Part shown: in pieces, positions 43,800 to 50,774 of the stretch | How positions within the stretch are numbered: position 1 is the stretch's first letter | How the letters are laid out: each line of letters opens with the position of its first letter | Assembly (NCBI RefSeq): GCF_923081025.1 | Contig: NZ_CAKLPZ010000001.1 | Coordinates: forward strand, 1,612,001 to 1,676,000 | Origin: Neolewinella maritima | GTDB taxonomy: Bacteria > Bacteroidota > Bacteroidia > Chitinophagales > Saprospiraceae | Reading direction: 5' to 3' | Length of the DNA stretch: 64,000 nt | The notes under the pieces: model-generated | Databases searched by the model: none | The model's input: the letters and a program-made list of their open reading frames with translations, nothing else | Told to the model about the DNA's origin: nothing | Translations under genes and position numbers: made by a program

Positions 43800-44990
43800 A
43801 TGAAACGCCCGCCCCTCTCTCCGTTGCTCCTTGCGCTGGGACTACTGGTGCTGGCGCCCGGCTGTACGTCCGTACAGACCCTCGTAGAATTCGGCAACTA
43901 CGAGCAAGCCATCGAGGTAGCGCAACGTAAGCTGACCGGCAAGCAAAAGAAGAACCCTAAGTACGTAGCCGCTCTGGAGGAAGCGGTGAACCGGGCCAAC
44001 GAAGCGGACGTGAACCGCGCCGACTTTATGGTGCGGTCGGATGCTACGGACTGGGTCCGCGTCCACGACCTGTACGACAATATCATGCGCCGGCAGAACG
44101 CCCTGCGGCCACTCCTGCCCCTGATCGATAAGAACGGGCGCAAGGCCAATTTTCGCTTCGTCAGGGTGGAACGCTTAGTCGCCGATGCCGCCAAACAGGC
44201 CGCCGAGCAGCTGTACCGACAGGGGGCGGCGCAGCTGAGTGCGGGTCGCAAGGGGAATAAGGACGCCGCCCGGGCTGCTTATCGCTCTTTCGGGCGCATC
44301 CGGCCGTACGACGCAAACTACCGCGATGCATTTACCCTGAGCCGGGAAGCCGAGCAACTCGGACAGGTATACATCACCCTGGAGCTGGTCAACGAAAGCG
44401 GTGCCTACCTACCCCGCGAACTTGCCGATGAAGTACTTCGCGTACGGGTGTCTGAACTAGATGATCAGTGGCGCACCTTCGACACCGAGCCGCGATCCGA
44501 TCGCTCGTACGACTACCGTGCGCGCATCGTCCTCCGCGATATACGGGTGAGTGCCGATCAGCTCTCGGAGCGCAGCTATGTAGACGAGCGCAAAATTACC
44601 GATGGGGAAGAGTACGTACTGGATGAGCGCGGCAATGTCGCCAAGGATAGCTTAGGTAACGACATCACCCAGCCACGAGTCGTCGTCGTACAGGCGCAGG
44701 TCCTTGAGGTGCTACAGCAGAAGTCGGCCCTCGTTACCGGTCGCGTACAGCTGCTCGACCTGCACACCGGTCGACTGCTGGACGAGGACGAACTAAGCGC
44801 TGAAGCCGTGTTCGAGCACTACGCCAGCACCTTCCGGGGAGACGAGCGGGCGCTGACGTCCGATAGCCGCCGACGCATCGGTAGCCAACCCGTGCCCTTC
44901 CCGACCAACGAATTGCTAATTTTTGATGCCCTGACCCTATTGAAACCGCAGCTGACCGATCGCTTAGCTAGTAGCGCCCGGCGCATCTGA
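43800..44990 (+). CDS. Uncharacterised lipoprotein, 396 aa
   Basis: A lipoprotein (MKRPPLSPLLLALGLLVLAPGC, lipidated Cys22). Residues ~30-190 look helical and TPR-like: FGNYEQAIEVAQRKLTGKQ, YVAALEEAVNRANEADVNRADFM and GNKDAARAAYRSFGRIRPY. From ~195 on it is beta-rich (VYITLELVNESGAYLPREL, ARIVLRDIRVSADQL) with long alternating strands. The pattern suggests an outer-membrane-attached periplasmic scaffold, but I know no named family. It is single, with its own -7 box and its own terminator, which lies in the opposing gene. Confidence 0.8.
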   Translation: MKRPPLSPLLLALGLLVLAPGCTSVQTLVEFGNYEQAIEVAQRKLTGKQKKNPKYVAALEEAVNRANEADVNRADFMVRSDATDWVRVHDLYDNIMRRQNALRPLLPLIDKNGRKANFRFVRVERLVADAAKQAAEQLYRQGAAQLSAGRKGNKDAARAAYRSFGRIRPYDANYRDAFTLSREAEQLGQVYITLELVNESGAYLPRELADEVLRVRVSELDDQWRTFDTEPRSDRSYDYRARIVLRDIRVSADQLSERSYVDERKITDGEEYVLDERGNVAKDSLGNDITQPRVVVVQAQVLEVLQQKSALVTGRVQLLDLHTGRLLDEDELSAEAVFEHYASTFRGDERALTSDSRRRIGSQPVPFPTNELLIFDALTLLKPQLTDRLASSARRI

Positions 44991-45018
44991 TCTCGTTTAC
45001 TTGTTAGTCATTCCGTAT

Positions 45019-47097
45019 TTAGGCTTCGCTCCCGCCCCGCGCTTCCTCGCCGGCGGGAGTTTTTTCGTCCGCCAGGCCGGCCTGATCCAGCATCCATGCA
45101 TAGTCACGTGCCACCTCGCGAATCGCCTCGAAGCGACCGGACGCCCCCCCGTGACCGGCCTCCATATTGGTATGAAACAGGATGGTACTCGTGCCGGTCG
45201 CGTGTTCGCGCAGTTTGGCTACCCACTTGGCGGGCTCCCAGTACTGCACCTGGCTGTCGTGTAGGCCGGTGGTCACCAACACATTGGGGTAGTCCCTGGC
45301 TGTTACCTGGTCGACGGGGCTATACGACTTGATGTAGTGGTAGTACTCCGCCTCATTGGGATTGCCCCACTCGTCATACTCACCGGTAGTGAGTGGTATA
45401 GTGTCATCCAGCATCGTAGTGACCACATCGACGAAGGGCACCTGACTCACGATACCTGCCCATAGATCTGGACGCAGGTTAGCCACTACGCCCATCAGCA
45501 GGCCGCCGGCGCTACCCCCCATGGCATAAAGGCGGTCCGTACTCGTATAGCCGTGCCTGACCAACCATTCCCCGGCATCGATAAAGTCGTAAAAGGTGTT
45601 TTTCTTCTTGAGTAGCTTGCCGTCCTCGTACCACTGCCGACCCATCTCTTCACCCCCTCGGATGTGCGCGATGACGAAGATCATGCCCCGGGTCAGTAGA
45701 CTCAGGCGGGTGATGCTGAAGCTGGGGTCCATACTGTGGCCGTAGCTACCGTAGGCGTACAGTAGCAGGGCTGCACTGCCATCGCGCGGGGTGTCCTTGT
45801 GGTACACAATGCTCAGCGGCACCTTGATTCCGTCGCGCGACTCCGACCAAACCCGCTCACTACGGTAGTCGTCCGGGCTAAACTGACCCAGTACCGGCTG
45901 CTGCTTCAGCAGTACCTGCTCGCGGGTGCGCAGATCGAAGTCATAGGTGGTGGGCGGCGTGGTCATGCTCTGGTACCCATAGCGCAGCACATGGCTATCG
46001 ATATCCGGATTGACGCTGGTATAGGCCATATAGGCTGCATCCTGAAAGTCTAGATAGTATTCTTCGCCATCGAAGGGCCGTACGCGAAGCTTGGTCAGGC
46101 CGTTCTGCCGCTCGCTCAGTACCAGGTAGTCGCGGAACAGTTCTACGCCTTCCAGCAGCACATCAGGGCGGTTGGGTATGACCGTTTTCCAATGTTCCTT
46201 TTCGGTTTGGTCCTCCGGAGTGACCATCAACTGAAAGTTCTTGGCCCGGTAGTTCGTGAGTACGTAGAAGTGGTCGTCAAGGTGTTCGATCCCGTACTCC
46301 AGATCCCGCTCGCGCGCCTGGAACATACGGGGTTTTCCGAGCGGATCATCAGCCTGTAGCAATCGGTATTCAGTACTGACGGTTTGAGCCGATCCGATGA
46401 TGATATACTTGCGCGACTTGCTGCGGTACACATAGGCCCGGAACGTTTCGTCCGTCTCTTCGTACACTACGGCATCGTCCTGCGGGGCAGTTCCCAGCCG
46501 GTGCCGCATGATCTTGTAGGGGCGTAGCGCTTCGTCCTTGACGGAGTAGAAGAGGTACTGTCCGTCCGCACTCCAGACGCTGCCGCCCGTGGTGTTGGGG
46601 ATCTGGTCCGGCAGATTCTGTCCGGTCAGTAAGTCCCTGATGTGGATGGTATAGATGCGCCTGCTGATGGTGTCTTCACCGTAGGCTACGTAGCGGTTGT
46701 CGTCGCTTACGTTCAGCCCCCCGATGTTGTAGAAGTCGTAGGGTTCAGCCATCTCATTTACGTTGAACATCAGTGCTTCCTCCCCACCATCTACGGGGGT
46801 GCGGTAGTAGCGAGGGTACTGGTCGCCGAGTTCGTAGCCAGTCCGGTAGACGTAGCCCCGTTTGGTATAGGGTACGCTACTGTCGTCTTCCTTGATTCGT
46901 CCCTTAATTTCCTGAAACAGTTGTTCGCGGAAATCGCGCAGGTGCGCAGTCTGCTCCTCGAAGTAGGCATTTTCTGCTTCCAAGTGGGCGATCACCTCGG
47001 GGTTCTCGCGCTCCCGCATCCAGTAATAGTCATCGGTTCGGGAGTCACCGTGCAGGACTAGGGATGTAGGGATTTTCTTGGGTAGGGGGGCTTGCAT
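45019..47097 (-). CDS. ptrB: S9A-family oligopeptidase B
   Basis: A 692-residue serine peptidase that cuts short peptides after basic residues. N-terminal propeller begins PTSLVLHGDSRTDDYYWMRERENPEVI, the family start. The alpha/beta hydrolase domain carries the catalytic Ser in YAMGGSAGGLLMG, Asp in TGLHDSQVQYWEPAKW and His in MEAGHGGASGR. IAHIRGGEEMGRQWYEDGKL is typical of oligopeptidase B. Start is the ATG at MQAPLPKKIP; the longer frame overlaps the upstream gene. The last ~15 codons (KTPAGEEARGGSEA) lie over a terminator hairpin of the opposing gene. Confidence 0.93.
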   Translation of the reverse strand: MQAPLPKKIPTSLVLHGDSRTDDYYWMRERENPEVIAHLEAENAYFEEQTAHLRDFREQLFQEIKGRIKEDDSSVPYTKRGYVYRTGYELGDQYPRYYRTPVDGGEEALMFNVNEMAEPYDFYNIGGLNVSDDNRYVAYGEDTISRRIYTIHIRDLLTGQNLPDQIPNTTGGSVWSADGQYLFYSVKDEALRPYKIMRHRLGTAPQDDAVVYEETDETFRAYVYRSKSRKYIIIGSAQTVSTEYRLLQADDPLGKPRMFQARERDLEYGIEHLDDHFYVLTNYRAKNFQLMVTPEDQTEKEHWKTVIPNRPDVLLEGVELFRDYLVLSERQNGLTKLRVRPFDGEEYYLDFQDAAYMAYTSVNPDIDSHVLRYGYQSMTTPPTTYDFDLRTREQVLLKQQPVLGQFSPDDYRSERVWSESRDGIKVPLSIVYHKDTPRDGSAALLLYAYGSYGHSMDPSFSITRLSLLTRGMIFVIAHIRGGEEMGRQWYEDGKLLKKKNTFYDFIDAGEWLVRHGYTSTDRLYAMGGSAGGLLMGVVANLRPDLWAGIVSQVPFVDVVTTMLDDTIPLTTGEYDEWGNPNEAEYYHYIKSYSPVDQVTARDYPNVLVTTGLHDSQVQYWEPAKWVAKLREHATGTSTILFHTNMEAGHGGASGRFEAIREVARDYAWMLDQAGLADEKTPAGEEARGGSEA
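45029..45065 (+). terminator. Intrinsic terminator inside the oligopeptidase B coding end
   Basis: CTCCCGCC (45029-45036) and GGCGGGAG (45052-45059) pair around a 15-base loop, followed by TTTTTT (45060-45065). It lies 39 bases after the stop of the plus-strand lipoprotein gene, so it fits as its terminator, yet it sits within the last coding bases of the convergent ptrB gene. Confidence 0.8.
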
Positions 47098-47140
47098 GGG
47101 GTAGATATTGGTAGGGGAGGGCAGAGGGGACGAATACAGT

Positions 47141-48001
47141 CTAGCCGAAAGCGGCGAACACCCCATATTCGGCAAAAAATAAGAGCCAGATGTTTTGGTA
47201 GAACCGCGCGATGCTGGACTGCTGGTCCAGATCGAGCTTTCTGGCCGCTAGCTCAAAACCGATCAGGAGCAGGAGCTGCCCGACCCAGATGCCAAGCAGC
47301 TGTTCGCGTAGCGCAAAGAAGGCTACCCCTATTAGCGTAGCCCGAAATACCCACGCGCCGACTCGAAATACCCACCGGCGGTTCTTGACCAGGGATAGCG
47401 TTCGGATCCCGTAAGCCGCATCTCCTTCCGTATCCGGCAGGTCCTTGAACCAGGCAATAACGATACCGAAGGAGAACACCGCGGCGGTGAGTAGCCAGAC
47501 GGTATCCGGTATAACGGCATTCTCCCCCAACCACCACCGAAAGTGGAGGTAGAGAAGGAGATTGACGATCAGGCCACGCACCACGATAATGCAGAACGCC
47601 GCCCAGAAGTGAAAGCGCTTCAGCCGCACCGGAGGCACGCTGTAGGCCGTGCCGATCAACAGGCTAGCCACGACGGTGGCCGGTAAAAAGGGGGGGTAGA
47701 CAAAGCAGGTAACCAGGGAGGCGATCAGGCACAGGCCTACGATCAGGTAGCCCGTAGTCATCGTGTAAGCGCCGCTCGCCAGGGGTAGGTAGGGCTTATT
47801 TATGCGGTCTATTTCTACGTCCGTCAGCTGATTCAGCCCCGTGATAAACACATTGGCGCACAGGCAACTGAAGAGCGTGAGGGCAAACATGCTCCAGTCG
47901 CTCGTATGCAGGTGGCGGCAGGCCATCAGGTAAAGCGCCAGCAGCGATAGGGTAGTACCTACGATGGTGTGGGCGCGGGCAAAACGGAGAAACGTGATCA
48001 T
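47141..48001 (-). CDS. UbiA-family prenyltransferase, homogentisate phytyltransferase-like
   Basis: A 286-residue membrane enzyme with about eight helices. The first Asp-rich motif, NQLTDVEIDRINKPYLPLASG, is close to homogentisate phytyl/prenyltransferases rather than to MenA or UbiA proper; the second is DLPDTEGDAAYGIRTL. Such enzymes join a prenyl diphosphate to an aromatic ring, as in tocopherol or plastoquinone synthesis. Here the aromatic acceptor is unknown. It starts 14 bases after ridA and is followed by ptrB after 43 bases, so an operon is plausible. Confidence 0.88.
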   Translation of the reverse strand: MITFLRFARAHTIVGTTLSLLALYLMACRHLHTSDWSMFALTLFSCLCANVFITGLNQLTDVEIDRINKPYLPLASGAYTMTTGYLIVGLCLIASLVTCFVYPPFLPATVVASLLIGTAYSVPPVRLKRFHFWAAFCIIVVRGLIVNLLLYLHFRWWLGENAVIPDTVWLLTAAVFSFGIVIAWFKDLPDTEGDAAYGIRTLSLVKNRRWVFRVGAWVFRATLIGVAFFALREQLLGIWVGQLLLLIGFELAARKLDLDQQSSIARFYQNIWLLFFAEYGVFAAFG

Positions 48002-48015
48002 AGGCAGCCAGTGAA

Positions 48016-48402
48016 TTAGTCGACTAGCGCGATGCAGCTGATTTCAACGTTGACGTACTTCGGTAAGTTCGCCACTTGTACTAGCGCGCGCGCCGGTGCG
48101 GTGGCCTCCTCGAAGTACGTAGCGTAGACCGTATTGATGCGACCGAAGTTCTCCATATCGCTTACGAATACTTCGCACTTCAATACCTGAGCCATGCTGC
48201 TACCGCCAGCTTCTACTATGGCCTTTAGGTTGTCCATCACCCGGCGGGTCTCGGTTTCAATGTCGCCGGTGAGCAGCTCGCCGGATGCGGGGTGTAGTGC
48301 GATTTGTCCGCTGACGTAGAGGACGTTACCGGCCAGGGTGGCCTGATTGTATGCACCGACGGGGGCAGGGGCCTGGTCGGTCTGAATGATCTGTTTTGGC
48401 AT
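48016..48402 (-). CDS. ridA: RidA-family enamine/imine deaminase
   Basis: A 128-residue trimeric cytosolic protein that hydrolyses reactive 2-aminoacrylate-type imines from PLP enzymes. APAPVGAYNQATLAGNVLYVSGQIAL, FVSDMENFGRINTVYATYF and PARALVQVANLPKYVNVEISCIA are the family signature, including the catalytic Arg of PARALVQV. Start is the ATG at MPKQIIQTDQAP; the frame upstream is unsupported and runs towards the rpmF terminator. A TATCTTGC box lies 15 bases upstream. Confidence 0.95.
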   Translation of the reverse strand: MPKQIIQTDQAPAPVGAYNQATLAGNVLYVSGQIALHPASGELLTGDIETETRRVMDNLKAIVEAGGSSMAQVLKCEVFVSDMENFGRINTVYATYFEEATAPARALVQVANLPKYVNVEISCIALVD

Positions 48403-48417
48403 GGGCGGGGTTTGCGC

Positions 48418-48425
48418 GCAAGATA
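48418..48425 (-). promoter_or_regulatory. -7-like box for ridA
   Basis: Minus-strand TATCTTGC, the same variant as at coaE, 15 bases before the ridA ATG and just after the rpmF terminator. Confidence 0.4.
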
Positions 48426-48445
48426 GCCGCTGTAGGGCAAACACG

Positions 48446-48474
48446 AAAAGCCCGCTGGCGGTATGCCAGCGGGC
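48446..48474 (-). terminator. Intrinsic terminator after rpmF
   Basis: On the minus strand a perfect 10-bp stem, GCCCGCTGGC / GCCAGCGGGC, with loop ATACC is followed by TTTT. It lies 33 bases past the rpmF stop and separates it from ridA. Confidence 0.88.
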
Positions 48475-48506
48475 GGATGTGGTTGATTAAGCAGTCGGAC
48501 GGGAAC

Positions 48507-48734
48507 CTAGTCCTCGTCCTCCGTAGTTTCTTCCGATTCTACTACCAGCTCGGGGGCCTTCACCAGCAAATTGCCGTTGTAGTACATATTGCCCTCACTG
48601 TCGGTATAGGCCCGGTGGGGCTGGTGCACTTCGCCGGTGGTCTGGCAGGTCGTCAGCGTGGGAGCGGTGGCCTTGTAGTGGGTACGACGCTTACGCTTGC
48701 GCTGCTTCGAGATCCGGGATTTAGGATGTGCCAT
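48507..48734 (-). CDS. rpmF: 50S ribosomal protein L32
   Basis: A 75-residue ribosomal protein. MAHPKSRISKQRKRKRRTHYKA is the L32 N-terminus; LTTCQTTGEVHQPHRAY is the C-terminal hairpin. Only one Cys remains, so the usual four-Cys zinc ribbon is absent; this zinc-free form is known in Bacteroidota. The acidic tail ESEETTEDED is longer than usual. It follows the DUF177 gene after 12 bases, the standard yceD-rpmF pair. plsX and fabH, often next, are not here. Confidence 0.96.
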   Translation of the reverse strand: MAHPKSRISKQRKRKRRTHYKATAPTLTTCQTTGEVHQPHRAYTDSEGNMYYNGNLLVKAPELVVESEETTEDED

Positions 48735-48746
48735 AATGTAAACGCT

Positions 48747-49310
48747 TTAATTGTTGTTATTCAGTTTCTTCAGAACGTCCCAGGGACTAGGTTTTGCTTC
48801 GTCCCCTGGGTCTGCCAGTGGTGCATCCTCGGCCGTTGCGTAGGACGCCTCGATCCGATTGAGCAGATCTTCGTCACAGGGGTAGGGAGGCTGCCCTTCC
48901 CGACAATCGTAGACGCTGATCATCGGTACCGCCAGCACCACCATTTCGTAGACGAAGGGGGCCAGGTTGAAATCATTGGTATCCGGATGCAGGTACACAA
49001 TGTCTCCATCATCTACCTGATCTTCAGACTCGGCGGCGAACTGCACGATGAGCTGCCGCCGGTCCGCAATGGGCAGATCGATGGCCGCCAGACAGCGATC
49101 GCAGGACGTATTGACGGTGCCCGTGAAGTCAAAGTCTATCACCATTTCCCGCGATTGCTTATCGACCGTAAGGTGAAGCTCAACCTGCGCCTGCTGGATC
49201 GGGCTCTCCTCGAACTCGGCAAAAAACGCGCGATCGATGGTTAGATCGTACTCGTACAATCCTTTACCAAGCCCCTTAAGAGGTAAGACAAATGCTGCGG
49301 GAGTGGACAT
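48747..49310 (-). CDS. DUF177 (YceD) protein
   Basis: A 187-residue cytoplasmic protein of the YceD/DUF177 family, almost always just upstream of rpmF; in other species it is tied to ribosome or 23S rRNA metabolism. The core VNTSCDRCLAAIDLPI carries the conserved Cys-x-x-Cys, and EDQVDDGDIVYLHPDTNDFNLAPFVYEMVVLAVPM is the family signature. Start is the ATG at MSTPAAFVLPLKG; a longer frame lacks support. A TATCTTTG promoter box lies 63 bases upstream. Confidence 0.92.
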   Translation of the reverse strand: MSTPAAFVLPLKGLGKGLYEYDLTIDRAFFAEFEESPIQQAQVELHLTVDKQSREMVIDFDFTGTVNTSCDRCLAAIDLPIADRRQLIVQFAAESEDQVDDGDIVYLHPDTNDFNLAPFVYEMVVLAVPMISVYDCREGQPPYPCDEDLLNRIEASYATAEDAPLADPGDEAKPSPWDVLKKLNNNN

Positions 49311-49373
49311 AGGGTATACGATTTGAACCGCAATGGCACCCGTTGGTGCCACAGGGACGTTTCAAAGTGGGCG

Positions 49374-49407
49374 CAAAGATACGAAACGTTTGGAATTCTA
49401 TACGCAA
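49374..49407 (-). promoter_or_regulatory. Promoter of DUF177-rpmF
   Basis: Minus-strand TATCTTTG (49374-49381) is a perfect -7 box; a CTTG/TTGC at 49404-49407 could be the -33 at a slightly long 22-base spacing. The leader would be about 55 bases. Confidence 0.5.
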
Positions 49408-49421
49408 GGGTGTAGGGTGCG

Positions 49422-50774
49422 TTATTGCGCCGGCGAAAAGTGAAACGGCGTGTAGGTGATACGAGGCAGACCGGTTTCGTCGTGGGGGTATGAACTGACC
49501 ACTTCGATAAGGTTGGGACCAGGACGAAGCTCGCCAACTGCAGCATACACGCCGAAGCCGACCTGTGCGGCGGCTTCGTTCACCCGGTTTTGCCGCTTGA
49601 TGCTGTAGTCGGTGATCTCTTCTCCGTTGATGGATATGCGGTAAAAACGCCGGGCGCAGTCTATGATACGCTGACGGTTGATGACACGCTGCTCCATTCG
49701 CTCCAGCTCGTCCGATGCCTCCGGCACGTTGCACTGTCGTTCCAGATAGACCCATTCGCGTTCCGGTGCCGGTATCCAGAAGCTCACCGACGAGCGCGTG
49801 ACTTCGTCTAGTTCCGGCTGCACGTAGATACCGGTATAGGCCAGATCATCCGCATACGCTGTAAGCAGCCTGGTCGAATCGCTTCCCATGCGGTGATACA
49901 CCGGATCGATGAAATAAGAGGTATAGCGCGCGTTGAAGATCGTAGCCATTACCAGTACTAGAAAAACTATGAAGCCACCGATGGCGAAGCGTCCGAACGA
50001 CTTATTATCTGCATGGTACGATGTGACGAGGTTGCTGGAAGTTATGACGTACCGGCGCGCCACCAAGTAGGTGATGCGCGAAACTATATGAGCGATCGGC
50101 CACAGGTAGCGCCGTGCGATCTTTCCATTTTTGAATTGCTTCAACTGTAGGATCATGGATCCAAGGGAGAGCAGGAACACCGGTAAAAACAGAAGCCCCA
50201 AACCCAGTAAAATCCACCTCGGCGGTAGATCGAAGGACACTAGCCAGCTGTGGAGGTACACCACCAGGGAGCCGATAAGTCCGAAATTAAAGAAGACCAG
50301 GGCAGTAGCAAAACTTACCCCGAAGACCCCGCTACCGAGCCGGTCAAGCCGCCGGATAAAACCATCGATGTCGCCATATTCCTCCCTAAGCTTTTCCTGG
50401 TAGTGCTCCGCAAACCGCTTGTTGGGTTTGAAGCCCTCCGTGTACACGGAGTTCAGCCCCACCATGCCGATCCACAATGCCCGGACCACGAAATGAAAGA
50501 CGAAGGCCGCGATCAGGGAATAGATCAGTATGCGCCAGTAGATCATGGCGATATAGGCCACATAGATCGTATCCCGGTCGAAATTTAGCAGGCAGTATAC
50601 TTCTGCCTGTTCTAGCAGATCCGGAAGCTGCAGACTACCTAGAATGGCCGCACCCGAAATGATGAGTTCCGCCTGCCAACTTTCCCGCTCCAGTTTTCTC
50701 AGCCACTTGGGTTTCGCGACGGTAGAAGCTGGAGCCTCTGTCGCAACCAGATCGTTCTGATTGTCGCCGGCCAC
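49422..50774 (-). CDS. Uncharacterised multi-pass membrane protein, 450 aa
   Basis: An integral membrane protein with about five hydrophobic segments (ILIYSLIAAFVFHFVVRAL, VFGVSFATALVFFNFGLIGSLVVYL, WILLGLGLLFLPVFLLSLGSMIL and FAIGGFIVFLVLVMATIF). A soluble loop, GFKPNKRFAEHYQEKLREEYGDIDGFIRRLDRLG, separates the first ones. The last ~170 residues are extracytoplasmic-looking (SFWIPAPEREWVYLERQCN to LRPGPNLIEVVSSYPHDE). No family is recognised. The GTG start shares one base with the TAG of the upstream T9SS cargo gene, so the two are probably coupled. Confidence 0.75.
   Translation of the reverse strand: MAGDNQNDLVATEAPASTVAKPKWLRKLERESWQAELIISGAAILGSLQLPDLLEQAEVYCLLNFDRDTIYVAYIAMIYWRILIYSLIAAFVFHFVVRALWIGMVGLNSVYTEGFKPNKRFAEHYQEKLREEYGDIDGFIRRLDRLGSGVFGVSFATALVFFNFGLIGSLVVYLHSWLVSFDLPPRWILLGLGLLFLPVFLLSLGSMILQLKQFKNGKIARRYLWPIAHIVSRITYLVARRYVITSSNLVTSYHADNKSFGRFAIGGFIVFLVLVMATIFNARYTSYFIDPVYHRMGSDSTRLLTAYADDLAYTGIYVQPELDEVTRSSVSFWIPAPEREWVYLERQCNVPEASDELERMEQRVINRQRIIDCARRFYRISINGEEITDYSIKRQNRVNEAAAQVGFGVYAAVGELRPGPNLIEVVSSYPHDETGLPRITYTPFHFSPAQ

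Noticed and set aside
48396-49244. 282-aa plus-strand frame
   Set aside because: Antisense to rpmF and the DUF177 gene and runs across a terminator; a GC-rich shadow.
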